Shown piece after piece: positions 13,215-20,512 of a stretch of 50,525 nt of DNA. The position numbers and the translations under genes are program-made. Each line of letters starts with the position of its first letter. Position 1 is the first letter of the stretch. The notes beneath the pieces were generated by a model, which saw nothing but the letters and a program-made list of their open reading frames with translations, did not search any database and was not told the DNA's origin. Source of the DNA: an uncultured Kiloniellales bacterium (GTDB taxonomy: Bacteria > Pseudomonadota > Alphaproteobacteria > Kiloniellales > JAKSDN01); NCBI GenBank assembly GCA_947258885.1, contig CAMYKD010000013.1, forward strand, positions 1-50,525, written 5' to 3'.

Positions 13215-13673
13215 ATGAACCTTCACGGAAGCATCAAATCAGCCTGCCAGGGCCTCGCCGTGGCCATGGTCGTAATCTTGAGCGCAGCGCTCAACCCCGC
13301 ACAGGCGGCCCCGATCGCGATCGAAAACGCCGCTGCGGGCAAGAGCGGCGACACCGTCGGCATCTTCATGAAGATCGTCAATTCCGGCGGCGAGGCGGAC
13401 CAGCTCTTCGCGGTCAAGACCCCCGCCGCAAAGACCGCGAAGCTCTTCAATCCGCACGCGGACACGAGCGAAATGGAGCACGGCGGCCACGACAGCGCCA
13501 CGGCGATCATGGCTGTGGACATCCAGCCCGGCGCTTCGGTCGAGCTGTCGGTTGAAGGACGGCACATCATGCTGATGGGCCTTGCCGGCCCCGTCGAGTC
13601 CGGCCAAACGATCCCGCTGACCCTGTTCTTCACGAACGCCGGGCGCATCCAGGTCGACGTTCAGGTCCGGTAA
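13215..13673 (+). CDS. PCu(A)C-type periplasmic copper chaperone
   Basis: The 152-residue protein has a Sec signal peptide (residues 1-31, ending NPAQAA) and a small beta-domain of the PCu(A)C family, which delivers Cu(I) to the CuA site of cytochrome oxidase. The C-terminal signature GRHIMLMGLAGPV supplies the H-x-M ligands. Upstream candidates are the His- and Met-rich loop MEHGGHDSATAIM. Spacing between that Met and the HxM motif is about 17 residues, shorter than the roughly 21 of the classic motif, and the usual KPGG turn is replaced by SVEG. No oxidase or Sco gene is nearby, so the partner is unknown. Confidence 0.8.
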   Translation: MNLHGSIKSACQGLAVAMVVILSAALNPAQAAPIAIENAAAGKSGDTVGIFMKIVNSGGEADQLFAVKTPAAKTAKLFNPHADTSEMEHGGHDSATAIMAVDIQPGASVELSVEGRHIMLMGLAGPVESGQTIPLTLFFTNAGRIQVDVQVR

Positions 13674-13769
13674 CGGCCGGGCCGAGCCGGCACCGCCGGC
13701 CGCGCGGCCTGCCCGCGGCCTGCCTTCTGCCCCTTGTGCCGGAGGCCGGGCTTCTGCATCCTGCGGGCC

Positions 13770-14567
13770 ATGACCGAGACCGGACCCCAAGGCGCCCACC
13801 CGGAGGCCTATCCGCGGGCCGCGCTGGTGACCGGCGCGGGCCGGCGGATCGGCCGGGCGATCGCGGGCGCCCTGGCGCGCGACGGCTGGGCCGTCGCCCT
13901 GCACTTCAACCGCTCGGTCGAGGATACCCAGGCGCTCGCCTGCGAGATCGAGGCGGCAGGCGGGCGCGCCGTGACGTTCCAGGCCGACCTGGCGCGGGAG
14001 AGCGACAGCGCCCGGCTGGTGCCGCGCGCGATCGAGGCGCTGGGGCCGCTGGGCTGCCTGGTCAACAACGCCGCGGTGTTCGGCCACGACCATGTCGGGA
14101 CCGCGAGCCGCGAGACCTGGGACTGGCACATCGAGGCCAACCTGCGCGCGCCCCTGGTGCTGACCCAGGCCTTCGCGCGGGCCCTGCCGGAACCGCAGGG
14201 CGGCGCCGTGGTCAACCTGCTGGACCAGCGGGTCTGGAACCTGACTCCCCATTTCCTCAGCTACACCGTGTCGAAGTCCGCGCTCTGGACGTTGACCCGC
14301 ACCCTGGCGCTGGCCCTGGCGCCGCGCATCCGGGTCAACGCGATCGGCCCCGGGCCGACCCTGCCGAGCGAACGCCAGAGCCGGGCGCAGTTCGAGGCGC
14401 AGTGCGCCGCCCTCCCGCTCGGCCGCGGGCCGACGCCCGAGGAGGTCGCCGACGGCGTGCGCTTCCTGCTCGCCGCCGGATCCATGACCGGACAGATGAT
14501 CGCCCTGGACGGCGGCCAGCACCTCGGCTGGGCCCAAGGCGGCCAGAGTTCCGCACCCCAGGAGTGA
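13770..14567 (+). CDS. folM: SDR-family pteridine reductase-like protein (FolM-type)
   Basis: The 265-residue short-chain dehydrogenase has TGAGRRIGRAIA (residues 21-32). The TGxxxRxG variant with arginine marks NADPH-using pteridine reductases such as FolM. The active-site pair is Y165 and K169 in SYTVSKSAL, preceded by VNLLDQRVWNLTPHFLSY, a further pteridine-reductase signature. The C-terminal GPGPTLPSERQS fits too. FolM makes tetrahydromonapterin or tetrahydrofolate from dihydro forms. The folB gene 43 bases downstream supports a pterin role. The start at 13770 is preferred because upstream in-frame residues are not SDR-like, though its ribosome binding site is weak. Confidence 0.8.
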   Translation: MTETGPQGAHPEAYPRAALVTGAGRRIGRAIAGALARDGWAVALHFNRSVEDTQALACEIEAAGGRAVTFQADLARESDSARLVPRAIEALGPLGCLVNNAAVFGHDHVGTASRETWDWHIEANLRAPLVLTQAFARALPEPQGGAVVNLLDQRVWNLTPHFLSYTVSKSALWTLTRTLALALAPRIRVNAIGPGPTLPSERQSRAQFEAQCAALPLGRGPTPEEVADGVRFLLAAGSMTGQMIALDGGQHLGWAQGGQSSAPQE

Positions 14568-14610
14568 CCGCCATGCACACCCGACCGGACCACCGCGGCG
14601 CGGGCGCGCC

Positions 14611-15009
14611 ATGACCGGGAAAGCGCCCCTGAAATCGCGGGACGCCCCGCCGGCCGCGCAAAGCATCGTCCTGCGCGACCTGACGGTGCAGTCCAGTATC
14701 GGCGTTTCCGCGGACGAACGCGCCCGGCCGCAGCGGATCCGGGTCACGCTGGAGGTCGAGGTCGAGCCCAGGGCCCCGGGCGAGGACAAGATCGCCGAGG
14801 TGGTCAACTACGGCCAGCTGGTCGGCAAGGTGCGCGAGGTCTGCACCGGTACCACCGCCCGGCTGCTCGAGACCCTGGCCGGAGAGGTCGCCCGGGCCTG
14901 TTTCTTCGATGCGCGCGTCCGCGCGGTAAAGGTCCGGATCGAAAAGCTCGACCGCTATCCCGACGTCGGCGGCGTCGGCGTCGCGGTGGACTATCTGAGA
15001 GGGCCGTAA
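14611..15009 (+). CDS. folB: Dihydroneopterin aldolase
   Basis: The 132-residue product fits the FolB family. It has IVLRDLTVQSSIGVSADERARPQRIRV near residues 22-48, which holds the GxxxxE pterin-binding start. VVNYGQLVGKVREV follows in the middle, then TARLLETLAGEVARACF, with the family LLE motif. The C-terminal VKVRIEKLDRYPDVGGVGV carries the conserved lysine. It converts dihydroneopterin to hydroxymethyl-dihydropterin in folate synthesis. It is co-directional with the folM-like gene and probably co-transcribed. The first 20 residues are an unconserved polar extension, so a later start is possible. Confidence 0.93.
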   Translation: MTGKAPLKSRDAPPAAQSIVLRDLTVQSSIGVSADERARPQRIRVTLEVEVEPRAPGEDKIAEVVNYGQLVGKVREVCTGTTARLLETLAGEVARACFFDARVRAVKVRIEKLDRYPDVGGVGVAVDYLRGP

Positions 15010-15394
15010 TTTGCGGCCGGGGTTCCTTCATACCGACCGGCACGAACGGGACCTAAAACCTTGCCATTGCGGCGTTTCTGGGAACCGACGCGAGAAAGTT
15101 GTACACAGCGACACGCCGGGCCGAATTCGGTCACGGGAGTCAAGCCGGAAATATCGTTAACACAAGCGGTTTGGCTATTGACTATAGATTTCATTTGTTA
15201 TTTCAAATGGTTATAATAAGTGCCTAAAAAATAGGCAAGGTTAAGAAAACCTTGATTCTGCTGGGGAGACGGACCCTCGACCGTGGGATATACACAATGT
15301 TACCCACAGAAACCGTGGACAGATCATGTCCGTTTCTTGACACAGCCCCGCGGCGGAGATTGACCAGCGGCGCCCGGATGGCGAGATTGCCCCC
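15010..15394. other. 385-base AT-rich leader region upstream of uvrC
   Basis: A strongly AT-rich island (about 15150-15265) stands out in GC-rich DNA. It holds CATTTG-TTATTT-CAAATG (15192-15209), a TATAAT hexamer at 15212-15217 pointing toward uvrC, and two small hairpins (GCCTA/TAGGC at 15222-15235 and AAGGTT/AACCTT just after). GGACA/TGTCC (15317-15331) lies closer to uvrC. This is the likely uvrC promoter region. No alphaproteobacterial LexA box (GTTC-N7-GTTC) was seen. Confidence 0.45.
15192..15217 (+). promoter_or_regulatory. Candidate uvrC promoter with overlapping inverted repeat
   Basis: A perfect TATAAT (15212-15217) follows a 6-6-6 inverted repeat (CATTTG, TTATTT, CAAATG). The best-placed -35, TTTCAT at 15189-15194 with a 17-base spacer, is poor, so an activator or regulator binding the inverted repeat is plausible. 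Direction toward uvrC is inferred from the hexamer. Confidence 0.4.
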
Positions 15395-17392
15395 ATGGTG
15401 AGGACACGAGGACGCCGCCGGACGGAAGACCCCTCGGCGGGCGGCAAGCGCTCGGCCATGGCGCCGGAGGCGGAACCGCCGCCGGGCTCGAGCGAGGCCG
15501 CTCCGGCCTCGCTGGCGCGCGGCTTGGCCGCGATCGGCGATGCGCTGAAGACGCTGCCCACCGCGCCGGGCGTCTACCGCATGCTCAACCGGCGCGGCGA
15601 CGCGCTCTATGTCGGCAAGGCGCAGAACCTGCGCAAGCGGGTCGCCACCTACGTACAGCTCGGCAAGCTGCCCCGGCGCCTGCAGCGCATGGTCGCCGAG
15701 ACCGCCCGCCTCGAGGTGGTCACGACCCACACGGAGACCGAGGCCCTGCTGCTCGAGAGCAACCTGATCAAGCGGCTGATGCCGCGCTACAACGTGCTGC
15801 TGCGCGACGACAAGTCCTTTCCCTACATCCTGATCGCCGGCGGCCACGATCACCCGCAGATCACCAAGCACCGTGGCCAGCACAGCCGCGCCGGCGACTA
15901 TTTCGGCCCCTTCGCCTCGGCCGGCGCCGTCAACCGGACCATCGCCGCGCTGGAGAAGGCCTTCCTGCTGCGCTCCTGTTCGGACGCGGTCTTCGCCAGC
16001 CGCACCCGGCCCTGCCTGATGTACCAGATCAAGCGCTGCTCGGCGCCCTGCGTCGGACGCATAGCGCCCGCCGACTACGGCGCGCTGGTCGACCAGGCCA
16101 GGGACTTCCTGAGCGGCCACTCCAAGGCGGTCCAGCAGAGGCTCGGCGGCGCCATGCAGGAGTCCTCGGACCGGCTCGACTTCGAGACCGCGGCGGTCTA
16201 CCGCGACCGCATCCGCGCGCTGGCCCACATCCAGTCGCACCAGGACATCAATGTCGAGGGCATCGACGACGCCGACGCGATTGCCGCCCACCAGGACGCC
16301 GGCCAGACCTGCATCCAGGTGTTCTTCTATCGGGCCGGCCGCAACTACGGCAACCGCGCCTACTTTCCCTCGCACGACCGGAACCTGGACGCGGCCACCG
16401 TTCTGTCCGCCTTCGTCGCCCAGTTCTACGACGACAAGCCGACGCCGCGTCTGGTTCTGCTCAGCCACGGCCTCGAGGAACGGGCCCTGCTCGCCGAGGC
16501 GCTGGGCCAGCGCGCCGGGTACAAGGTGACCCTGCTGCAGCCCAAGCGCGGCGGCAAGCGCAAGCTGATCGAAGGCGCGCTCGCCAACGCCCGCGAAGCG
16601 CTCGCCCGACGCCTCGCCGAGAGCAGCACCCAGCGCCGGCTGCTCGAGGACCTCGCCCTGCGCCTCGGCCTCGAGGTCACGCCGCGGCGCATCGAGGTCT
16701 ACGACAACAGCCACATCCAGGGCGAAAACGCCTACGGTGCCATGATCGTCGCCGGGCCGGACGGCTTCGTGAAGGCCGCCTACCGGAAATTTCGGATCAG
16801 GGGCGCCCGCAAGCCCGGAAACCGGCCGCCGGGGACCGGCGAGGGCTTCGCGCCGGGCGACGACACCGCCATGATGCGCGAGGTCCTGCTGCGCCGATTC
16901 TCGCGGGCCCTCAAGGAGGACCCGGAGCGCGAGAGCGAGCACTGGCCCGACCTGGTGCTGCTCGACGGTGGCCGCGGCCAACTGAACGTCGCCCGCGAGG
17001 TGCTGGCCGACCTCGGCCTCGGGGATCTGCCAGTGGCCGCCATAGCCAAGGGGCCGGAGCGCGACGCGGGGCGCGAGCGCATCTTCCTGCCGGAGCGCGA
17101 CCCGCTGCTGCTCCCGCCGCGCGATCCGGTGCTCTACTTCCTGCAGCGCCTGCGCGACGAGGCGCACAGGTTCGCCATCGGCACGCACCGCAGCGGGCGG
17201 AGCAAGGCGCGCCTGCGCTCCGCCCTGGACGATATCGCCGGCATCGGGGCCAAGCGTAAGAAGGCGCTGCTGCACCATTTCGGCTCGGCCCAGACGATCG
17301 GGCGCGCCGGCCTGGCCGACCTGGAAGCGGTCGAGGGCATCAGCAAGGCGGTCGCGCGCCGGATCTACGATCACTTCCATGGCGCCGCGTAA
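15395..17392 (+). CDS. uvrC: Excinuclease ABC subunit C
   Basis: The 665-residue UvrC makes both incisions in nucleotide excision repair. The N-terminal GIY-YIG nuclease starts [28 protein letters not shown] (about residues 55-82). A UVR-type segment [18 protein letters not shown] follows around 262. The RNase H-like C-terminal nuclease has [19 protein letters not shown] with its catalytic aspartate, plus [11 protein letters not shown]. Helix-hairpin-helix motifs [13 protein letters not shown] and [19 protein letters not shown] end the protein. A 45-residue polar N-terminal extension precedes the nuclease, so a later start cannot be excluded. pgsA follows 110 bases on. Confidence 0.97.
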   Translation: MVRTRGRRRTEDPSAGGKRSAMAPEAEPPPGSSEAAPASLARGLAAIGDALKTLPTAPGVYRMLNRRGDALYVGKAQNLRKRVATYVQLGKLPRRLQRMVAETARLEVVTTHTETEALLLESNLIKRLMPRYNVLLRDDKSFPYILIAGGHDHPQITKHRGQHSRAGDYFGPFASAGAVNRTIAALEKAFLLRSCSDAVFASRTRPCLMYQIKRCSAPCVGRIAPADYGALVDQARDFLSGHSKAVQQRLGGAMQESSDRLDFETAAVYRDRIRALAHIQSHQDINVEGIDDADAIAAHQDAGQTCIQVFFYRAGRNYGNRAYFPSHDRNLDAATVLSAFVAQFYDDKPTPRLVLLSHGLEERALLAEALGQRAGYKVTLLQPKRGGKRKLIEGALANAREALARRLAESSTQRRLLEDLALRLGLEVTPRRIEVYDNSHIQGENAYGAMIVAGPDGFVKAAYRKFRIRGARKPGNRPPGTGEGFAPGDDTAMMREVLLRRFSRALKEDPERESEHWPDLVLLDGGRGQLNVAREVLADLGLGDLPVAAIAKGPERDAGRERIFLPERDPLLLPPRDPVLYFLQRLRDEAHRFAIGTHRSGRSKARLRSALDDIAGIGAKRKKALLHHFGSAQTIGRAGLADLEAVEGISKAVARRIYDHFHGAA

Positions 17393-17502
17393 CGCGGCCG
17401 GCGCAACCGAAATTTGCCAATCCTCGGCCATGCGTGTGATACAAGAGGCCATTGTTGCGCGACGACCCGTCGGACACATAGAGACGTCGGATACGAAGGG
17501 CC

Positions 17503-18060
17503 ATGCTGACCAGCCTGCCGAACCTGCTGACGCTTCTGCGCATCGTCATCATCCCGATTCTGGTGCCGTTGTTCTATCTCGACGGCGCCTATCCCCGCTG
17601 GTTGGCCTGCGGCCTCTTCGGATTGGCCGCCATCACGGACTACTTCGACGGCTACCTGGCCAGGCACCTCAACGAGGTCTCGCCCCTGGGCCGGTTCCTC
17701 GATCCGATCGCGGACAAGCTGCTGGTCGCCGCGGTGATCCTCATGCTGGTCGGCATGGACAGCATCCAGGGCGTGGCGATCCTGCCGGCGCTGGTCATCC
17801 TGTGCCGCGAGATCCTGGTTTCGGGTCTGCGCGAATACCTGGCGGAAGTCCGCGTTCCCATGCCGGTCAGCAGCCTGGCCAAGTGGAAGACCGTGATCCA
17901 GATGTTCGCCCTCGGCTTTCTCATCGTCGGCGACACCGGACCCGCCGCCCTGCCGGTCCAGACGATCGGCGAGGTCGGCCTGTGGATCGCCGCACTACTC
18001 ACTTTCATTACCGGCTACGACTACCTGCGCCGCGGCCTCAAGCATATGATGGCCGAATAG
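17503..18060 (+). CDS. pgsA: CDP-diacylglycerol-glycerol-3-phosphate phosphatidyltransferase
   Basis: The 185-residue membrane enzyme makes phosphatidylglycerol phosphate, the committed step to phosphatidylglycerol and cardiolipin. It opens MLTSLPNLLTLLRIVIIPIL, typical of PgsA. The CDP-alcohol phosphotransferase motif D-x2-D-G-x2-A-R-x8-G-x3-D-x3-D reads DYFDGYLAR ... GRFLDPIADK (about residues 46-73). Several hydrophobic helices follow. GAAGGGCC is the weak ribosome binding site. The uvrC-pgsA order is common in proteobacteria, and mobB follows 30 bases downstream, suggesting one transcript. Confidence 0.96.
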   Translation: MLTSLPNLLTLLRIVIIPILVPLFYLDGAYPRWLACGLFGLAAITDYFDGYLARHLNEVSPLGRFLDPIADKLLVAAVILMLVGMDSIQGVAILPALVILCREILVSGLREYLAEVRVPMPVSSLAKWKTVIQMFALGFLIVGDTGPAALPVQTIGEVGLWIAALLTFITGYDYLRRGLKHMMAE

Positions 18061-18090
18061 CCGGGCGGCAGCCGGGGCGGGGAAGCGATC

Positions 18091-18627
18091 ATGAAGGTCT
18101 TCGGACTGGCCGGTTGGAGCGGCAGCGGCAAGACGACGCTGGTCACCAAGTTGATTCCGGCGCTGGTGCGTCATGGCCTTTCCGTATCGACCCTGAAGCA
18201 CGCCCACCACGGCTTCGAGGTCGACACGCCGGGCAAGGACTCCTACGAGCACCGCGCGGCCGGCGCCACCGAGGTCATGGTCGCCTCGGCCCGGCGCTGG
18301 GCCCTCATGCGCGATCTGCGCGGCGAGCCGGAACCCACCGTGGCGGACTTGATGCGGCAAATGGCGCCGGTCGATCTCCTGCTGGTCGAGGGCTTCAAGC
18401 GCGAGATCTACGAGAAGCTGGAGGTCCACCGGCCCGCCCGGGGCAAGCCGCTTCTGTGCCACAACGACCCCAGGATCGTCGCCGTGGCGAGCGACGCACC
18501 CCTGCCCGGGCTGGACCTGCCGCAGCTCGACCTCAACGACGCCGAGGCGATTGCCACGTTCATCATTGCCCACTGCGGCCTCGAGGCCGCGGCGAACGGG
18601 CCGCCTGATACCGAAGGTCACGGATAA
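18091..18627 (+). CDS. mobB: Molybdopterin-guanine dinucleotide biosynthesis protein MobB
   Basis: The 178-residue GTP-binding protein assists MobA in attaching GMP to molybdopterin. The P-loop GWSGSGKT is at residues 8-15. STLKHAHHGFEVDTPGKDSY (about 31-50) with the conserved HHxFxxDxPGKDS is the family signature, and LLLVEGFKREIYEKLEVHR holds the Walker B-like region. GGGGAAG precedes the ATG. In related genomes mobB and moeA are commonly adjacent; here a 7.2 kb stretch containing a minus-strand signalling cluster separates them. Its stop is 11 bases from the convergent receiver-kinase gene. Confidence 0.96.
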   Translation: MKVFGLAGWSGSGKTTLVTKLIPALVRHGLSVSTLKHAHHGFEVDTPGKDSYEHRAAGATEVMVASARRWALMRDLRGEPEPTVADLMRQMAPVDLLLVEGFKREIYEKLEVHRPARGKPLLCHNDPRIVAVASDAPLPGLDLPQLDLNDAEAIATFIIAHCGLEAAANGPPDTEGHG

Positions 18628-18638
18628 CGACTTTGGTA

Positions 18639-19838
18639 TTACGCCGCGGGCGCCTCGACCGAGCCATCGGCGCCCTGCGCCCGGGGCAGGTAGAGCCGTA
18701 TCGTGGTGCCGCGGCCCTCTACGCTGTCGAGGGTGACCGTGCCGCCCGACTGCTTGGCGAAGCCGTAGACCACACTGAGCCCGAGCCCGGTCTTCTCGGC
18801 CAGACTCAGTCCCGAAAAGAATGGCTCGAAGGCCCGCTCCGCCACCTCCGGCGCCATCCCGGTCCCGGTATCGCTGAGCGTCAGCACGACATACTGGCCG
18901 GGCGACAAGTCGCGCTCCCGATTTTCCGAGGCGCCGGTCTCGTCGACGTTGGCGGCCGTGATGATCAGGTTTCCGCCCTCCGGCATGGCGTCGCCGGCGT
19001 TGCGCGCAATGTTGAGAAGCGCCAATTCGAGCTGCGCGGCGTCCACCGAAACCTGCCACAGGTCGCGCGACGTCACCACCTGGGTCTGCACCGCCTCGCC
19101 CAAGGCTTGGCGTAGATCGTCCTGTATTCCCGTCAGCACGGCGTTCAGGTCGACCGTCTTGGCACGCAGCACCTGGCGGCGGGTAAAGGTCACCAGGCTG
19201 TGGTTGATGTCCGCGGCGCGCTCGATCGCGCGCATCAGGCCGTCGGCCAAAGTCACCTGGTCCGGCACATCCTCCATGCGCACCTTCAGCCGCTCCACGT
19301 TGCCCAGCATGATCATCAGCAGGTTGTTGAGATGGTGCGCGACGCCGCCGGCAATCTGCGCCACGGCGGCCATTTTCCCCGCCTCGCGCAGGGCCTCTTC
19401 CGCCGCCTGCTTCTCCTGCTCCAGCCGCAGCAGCTCGAAGCAGCGATCCAGGGTGAGCAACAGCTCTTCCGTGTGCAGCGGCTTGCCGAAATAGTCGTAG
19501 ATGCCGTTGCGCAGCGCATTGACGACCGCATCCATGTCGCCGAAGGCCGTTGCCAGTATGCAGACGATCCCCGGCCGTCGTCGCTTGAGGGGGGCGACAA
19601 GGTCCACGCCGACGGTAGGGCCGAGCCGGTAATCCAGGATCGCGACCTGCGCGTCGAACTCCTCGATGGCCCGGCGGGCCTGCGCCGCGCTGAATACCAT
19701 TCGGGCCTCATAGCCCTCGAGCAGCAGATAATTATGCAAGCTCTCGGCGAAATCCCGGTCGTCGTCGACGATCAGGATGCGGCGCTTCGCGCCGGCATTC
19801 ACCCGCCTCGGCTCATCGGCAATCACGGTAGTTCCCAC
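18639..19838 (-). CDS. Receiver-histidine kinase hybrid (REC-HisKA-HATPase)
   Basis: The 399-residue soluble protein has an N-terminal receiver domain (about residues 19-137) with acidic pocket DDD at 25-27, phospho-acceptor D69 (ILDYRL) and K119 (GKPLH). A short coiled coil (139-157) leads to a kinase core. The H box is GGVAHHLNNLL with H168, the N box NIARNAGDAM, G1 SDTGTGMAP and G2 TGLGLSVVYGFAKQSGG. The start is a GTG at 19838 because GGAGGTG sits just before it, and it overlaps the upstream truncated kinase by 26 bases. It has no DNA-binding output. It ends the four-gene minus-strand cluster and resembles the hybrid at 36152-37417. Confidence 0.9.
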   Translation of the reverse strand: MGTTVIADEPRRVNAGAKRRILIVDDDRDFAESLHNYLLLEGYEARMVFSAAQARRAIEEFDAQVAILDYRLGPTVGVDLVAPLKRRRPGIVCILATAFGDMDAVVNALRNGIYDYFGKPLHTEELLLTLDRCFELLRLEQEKQAAEEALREAGKMAAVAQIAGGVAHHLNNLLMIMLGNVERLKVRMEDVPDQVTLADGLMRAIERAADINHSLVTFTRRQVLRAKTVDLNAVLTGIQDDLRQALGEAVQTQVVTSRDLWQVSVDAAQLELALLNIARNAGDAMPEGGNLIITAANVDETGASENRERDLSPGQYVVLTLSDTGTGMAPEVAERAFEPFFSGLSLAEKTGLGLSVVYGFAKQSGGTVTLDSVEGRGTTIRLYLPRAQGADGSVEAPAA

Positions 19839-20499
19839 TTGGCACCTCCAGTTTCGAGCGTATCGGCGCGGCCATCGGATCATCCTCGGCCAAGGCTCCG
19901 TCGAGCCGGCCCGAAGCGCCGGTCACCATGATTAAGACTCCCGTGCGGTCTCGCGAGTCCGCCCTCCGTGCTGCTCGACGATCTGCTTGACGAATCGCTC
20001 CCAGGGGGTTGCGCAACTCGTGGCTGACCGTGCCGGTCAACTGCCCGAGGGCGGCGAGCCGCTCCTTGCGCACCAGCGCCTCCTGGGCGGCGCGCAGCTC
20101 CGTCTCGACCTTTCTACGTTCCTCGACCTCCGTTCGAAGGTTCTCGATGACCCCTGCGACTTCTGGGAACAATGTCCCGGTAAGGAACAAGAGCCCCATG
20201 ACGATGGACGAAATTCCACCGAGCATGACCGGCCAGCTCCAGTTCAGATGCAAAGCCTCCATGGCCGCCATGGCGGTCGCTCCGGTTGTATGGAGCGGCA
20301 TGATGTGCATCGTATAGAAATCCATAGCGTATAGACAGGATATGAGAACTATCCCGCAGACAATAAAAACTATTGGCTTCAGTACATTGAGCTGCATTAT
20401 TACGACTCTGCATCGATATAAGCTCACAAGAACCGCCGCGGCTCCTAGAAGGATGACAACGTCTATGACTGTCATCGCGAGTATCGACCCCCAGATCAT
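19813..20499 (-). pseudogene. Truncated membrane histidine kinase, ATPase domain deleted
   Basis: The 228-residue frame has three predicted membrane helices (about 5-27, 38-60, 90-111), a coiled coil (120-145) and an intact H box LGQLTGTVSHELRNPLGAI with H160. It then breaks off: the next bases encode RQADRRAARRADSRDRT, an out-of-frame reading of the kinase C-terminal segment found in the neighbouring gene, and the N, G1 and G2 boxes are missing. Bases 19944-20100 align in three blocks to separated parts of the upstream kinase, marking two internal deletions. The membrane part is notably AT-richer than its surroundings. It might still give a stable stub able to dimerise, but cannot autophosphorylate by itself. 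Confidence 0.8.
19944..20100. repeat. Mosaic segment matching three separate blocks of the adjacent kinase gene
   Basis: Block A, 19944-19971, equals 20581-20608. Block B, 19966-19993, equals 20694-20721. Block C, 19994-20100, equals 21228-21334 with one mismatch. Blocks A and B overlap in CCGTGC, a 6-base microhomology at the junction; the B/C junction shows none. The segment is therefore a copy of a kinase 3' end with two interior deletions of about 80 and 500 bases. Confidence 0.85.
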
Positions 20500-20512
20500 G
20501 AAGATGCCTCCA

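Noticed and set aside
13239-14807. Minus-strand frame across the copper chaperone and folM-like genes (522 codons)
   Set aside because: It spans several well-supported plus-strand genes and shows no recognisable protein.
15300-15350. LexA/SOS box upstream of uvrC
   Set aside because: The alphaproteobacterial GTTC-N7-GTTC pattern is not present near uvrC or uvrB; the GGACA/TGTCC repeat is a different motif.
15224-17479. Long minus-strand frame opposite uvrC (751 codons)
   Set aside because: Antisense shadow; composition and lack of domains argue against a gene, and uvrC is complete on the other strand.
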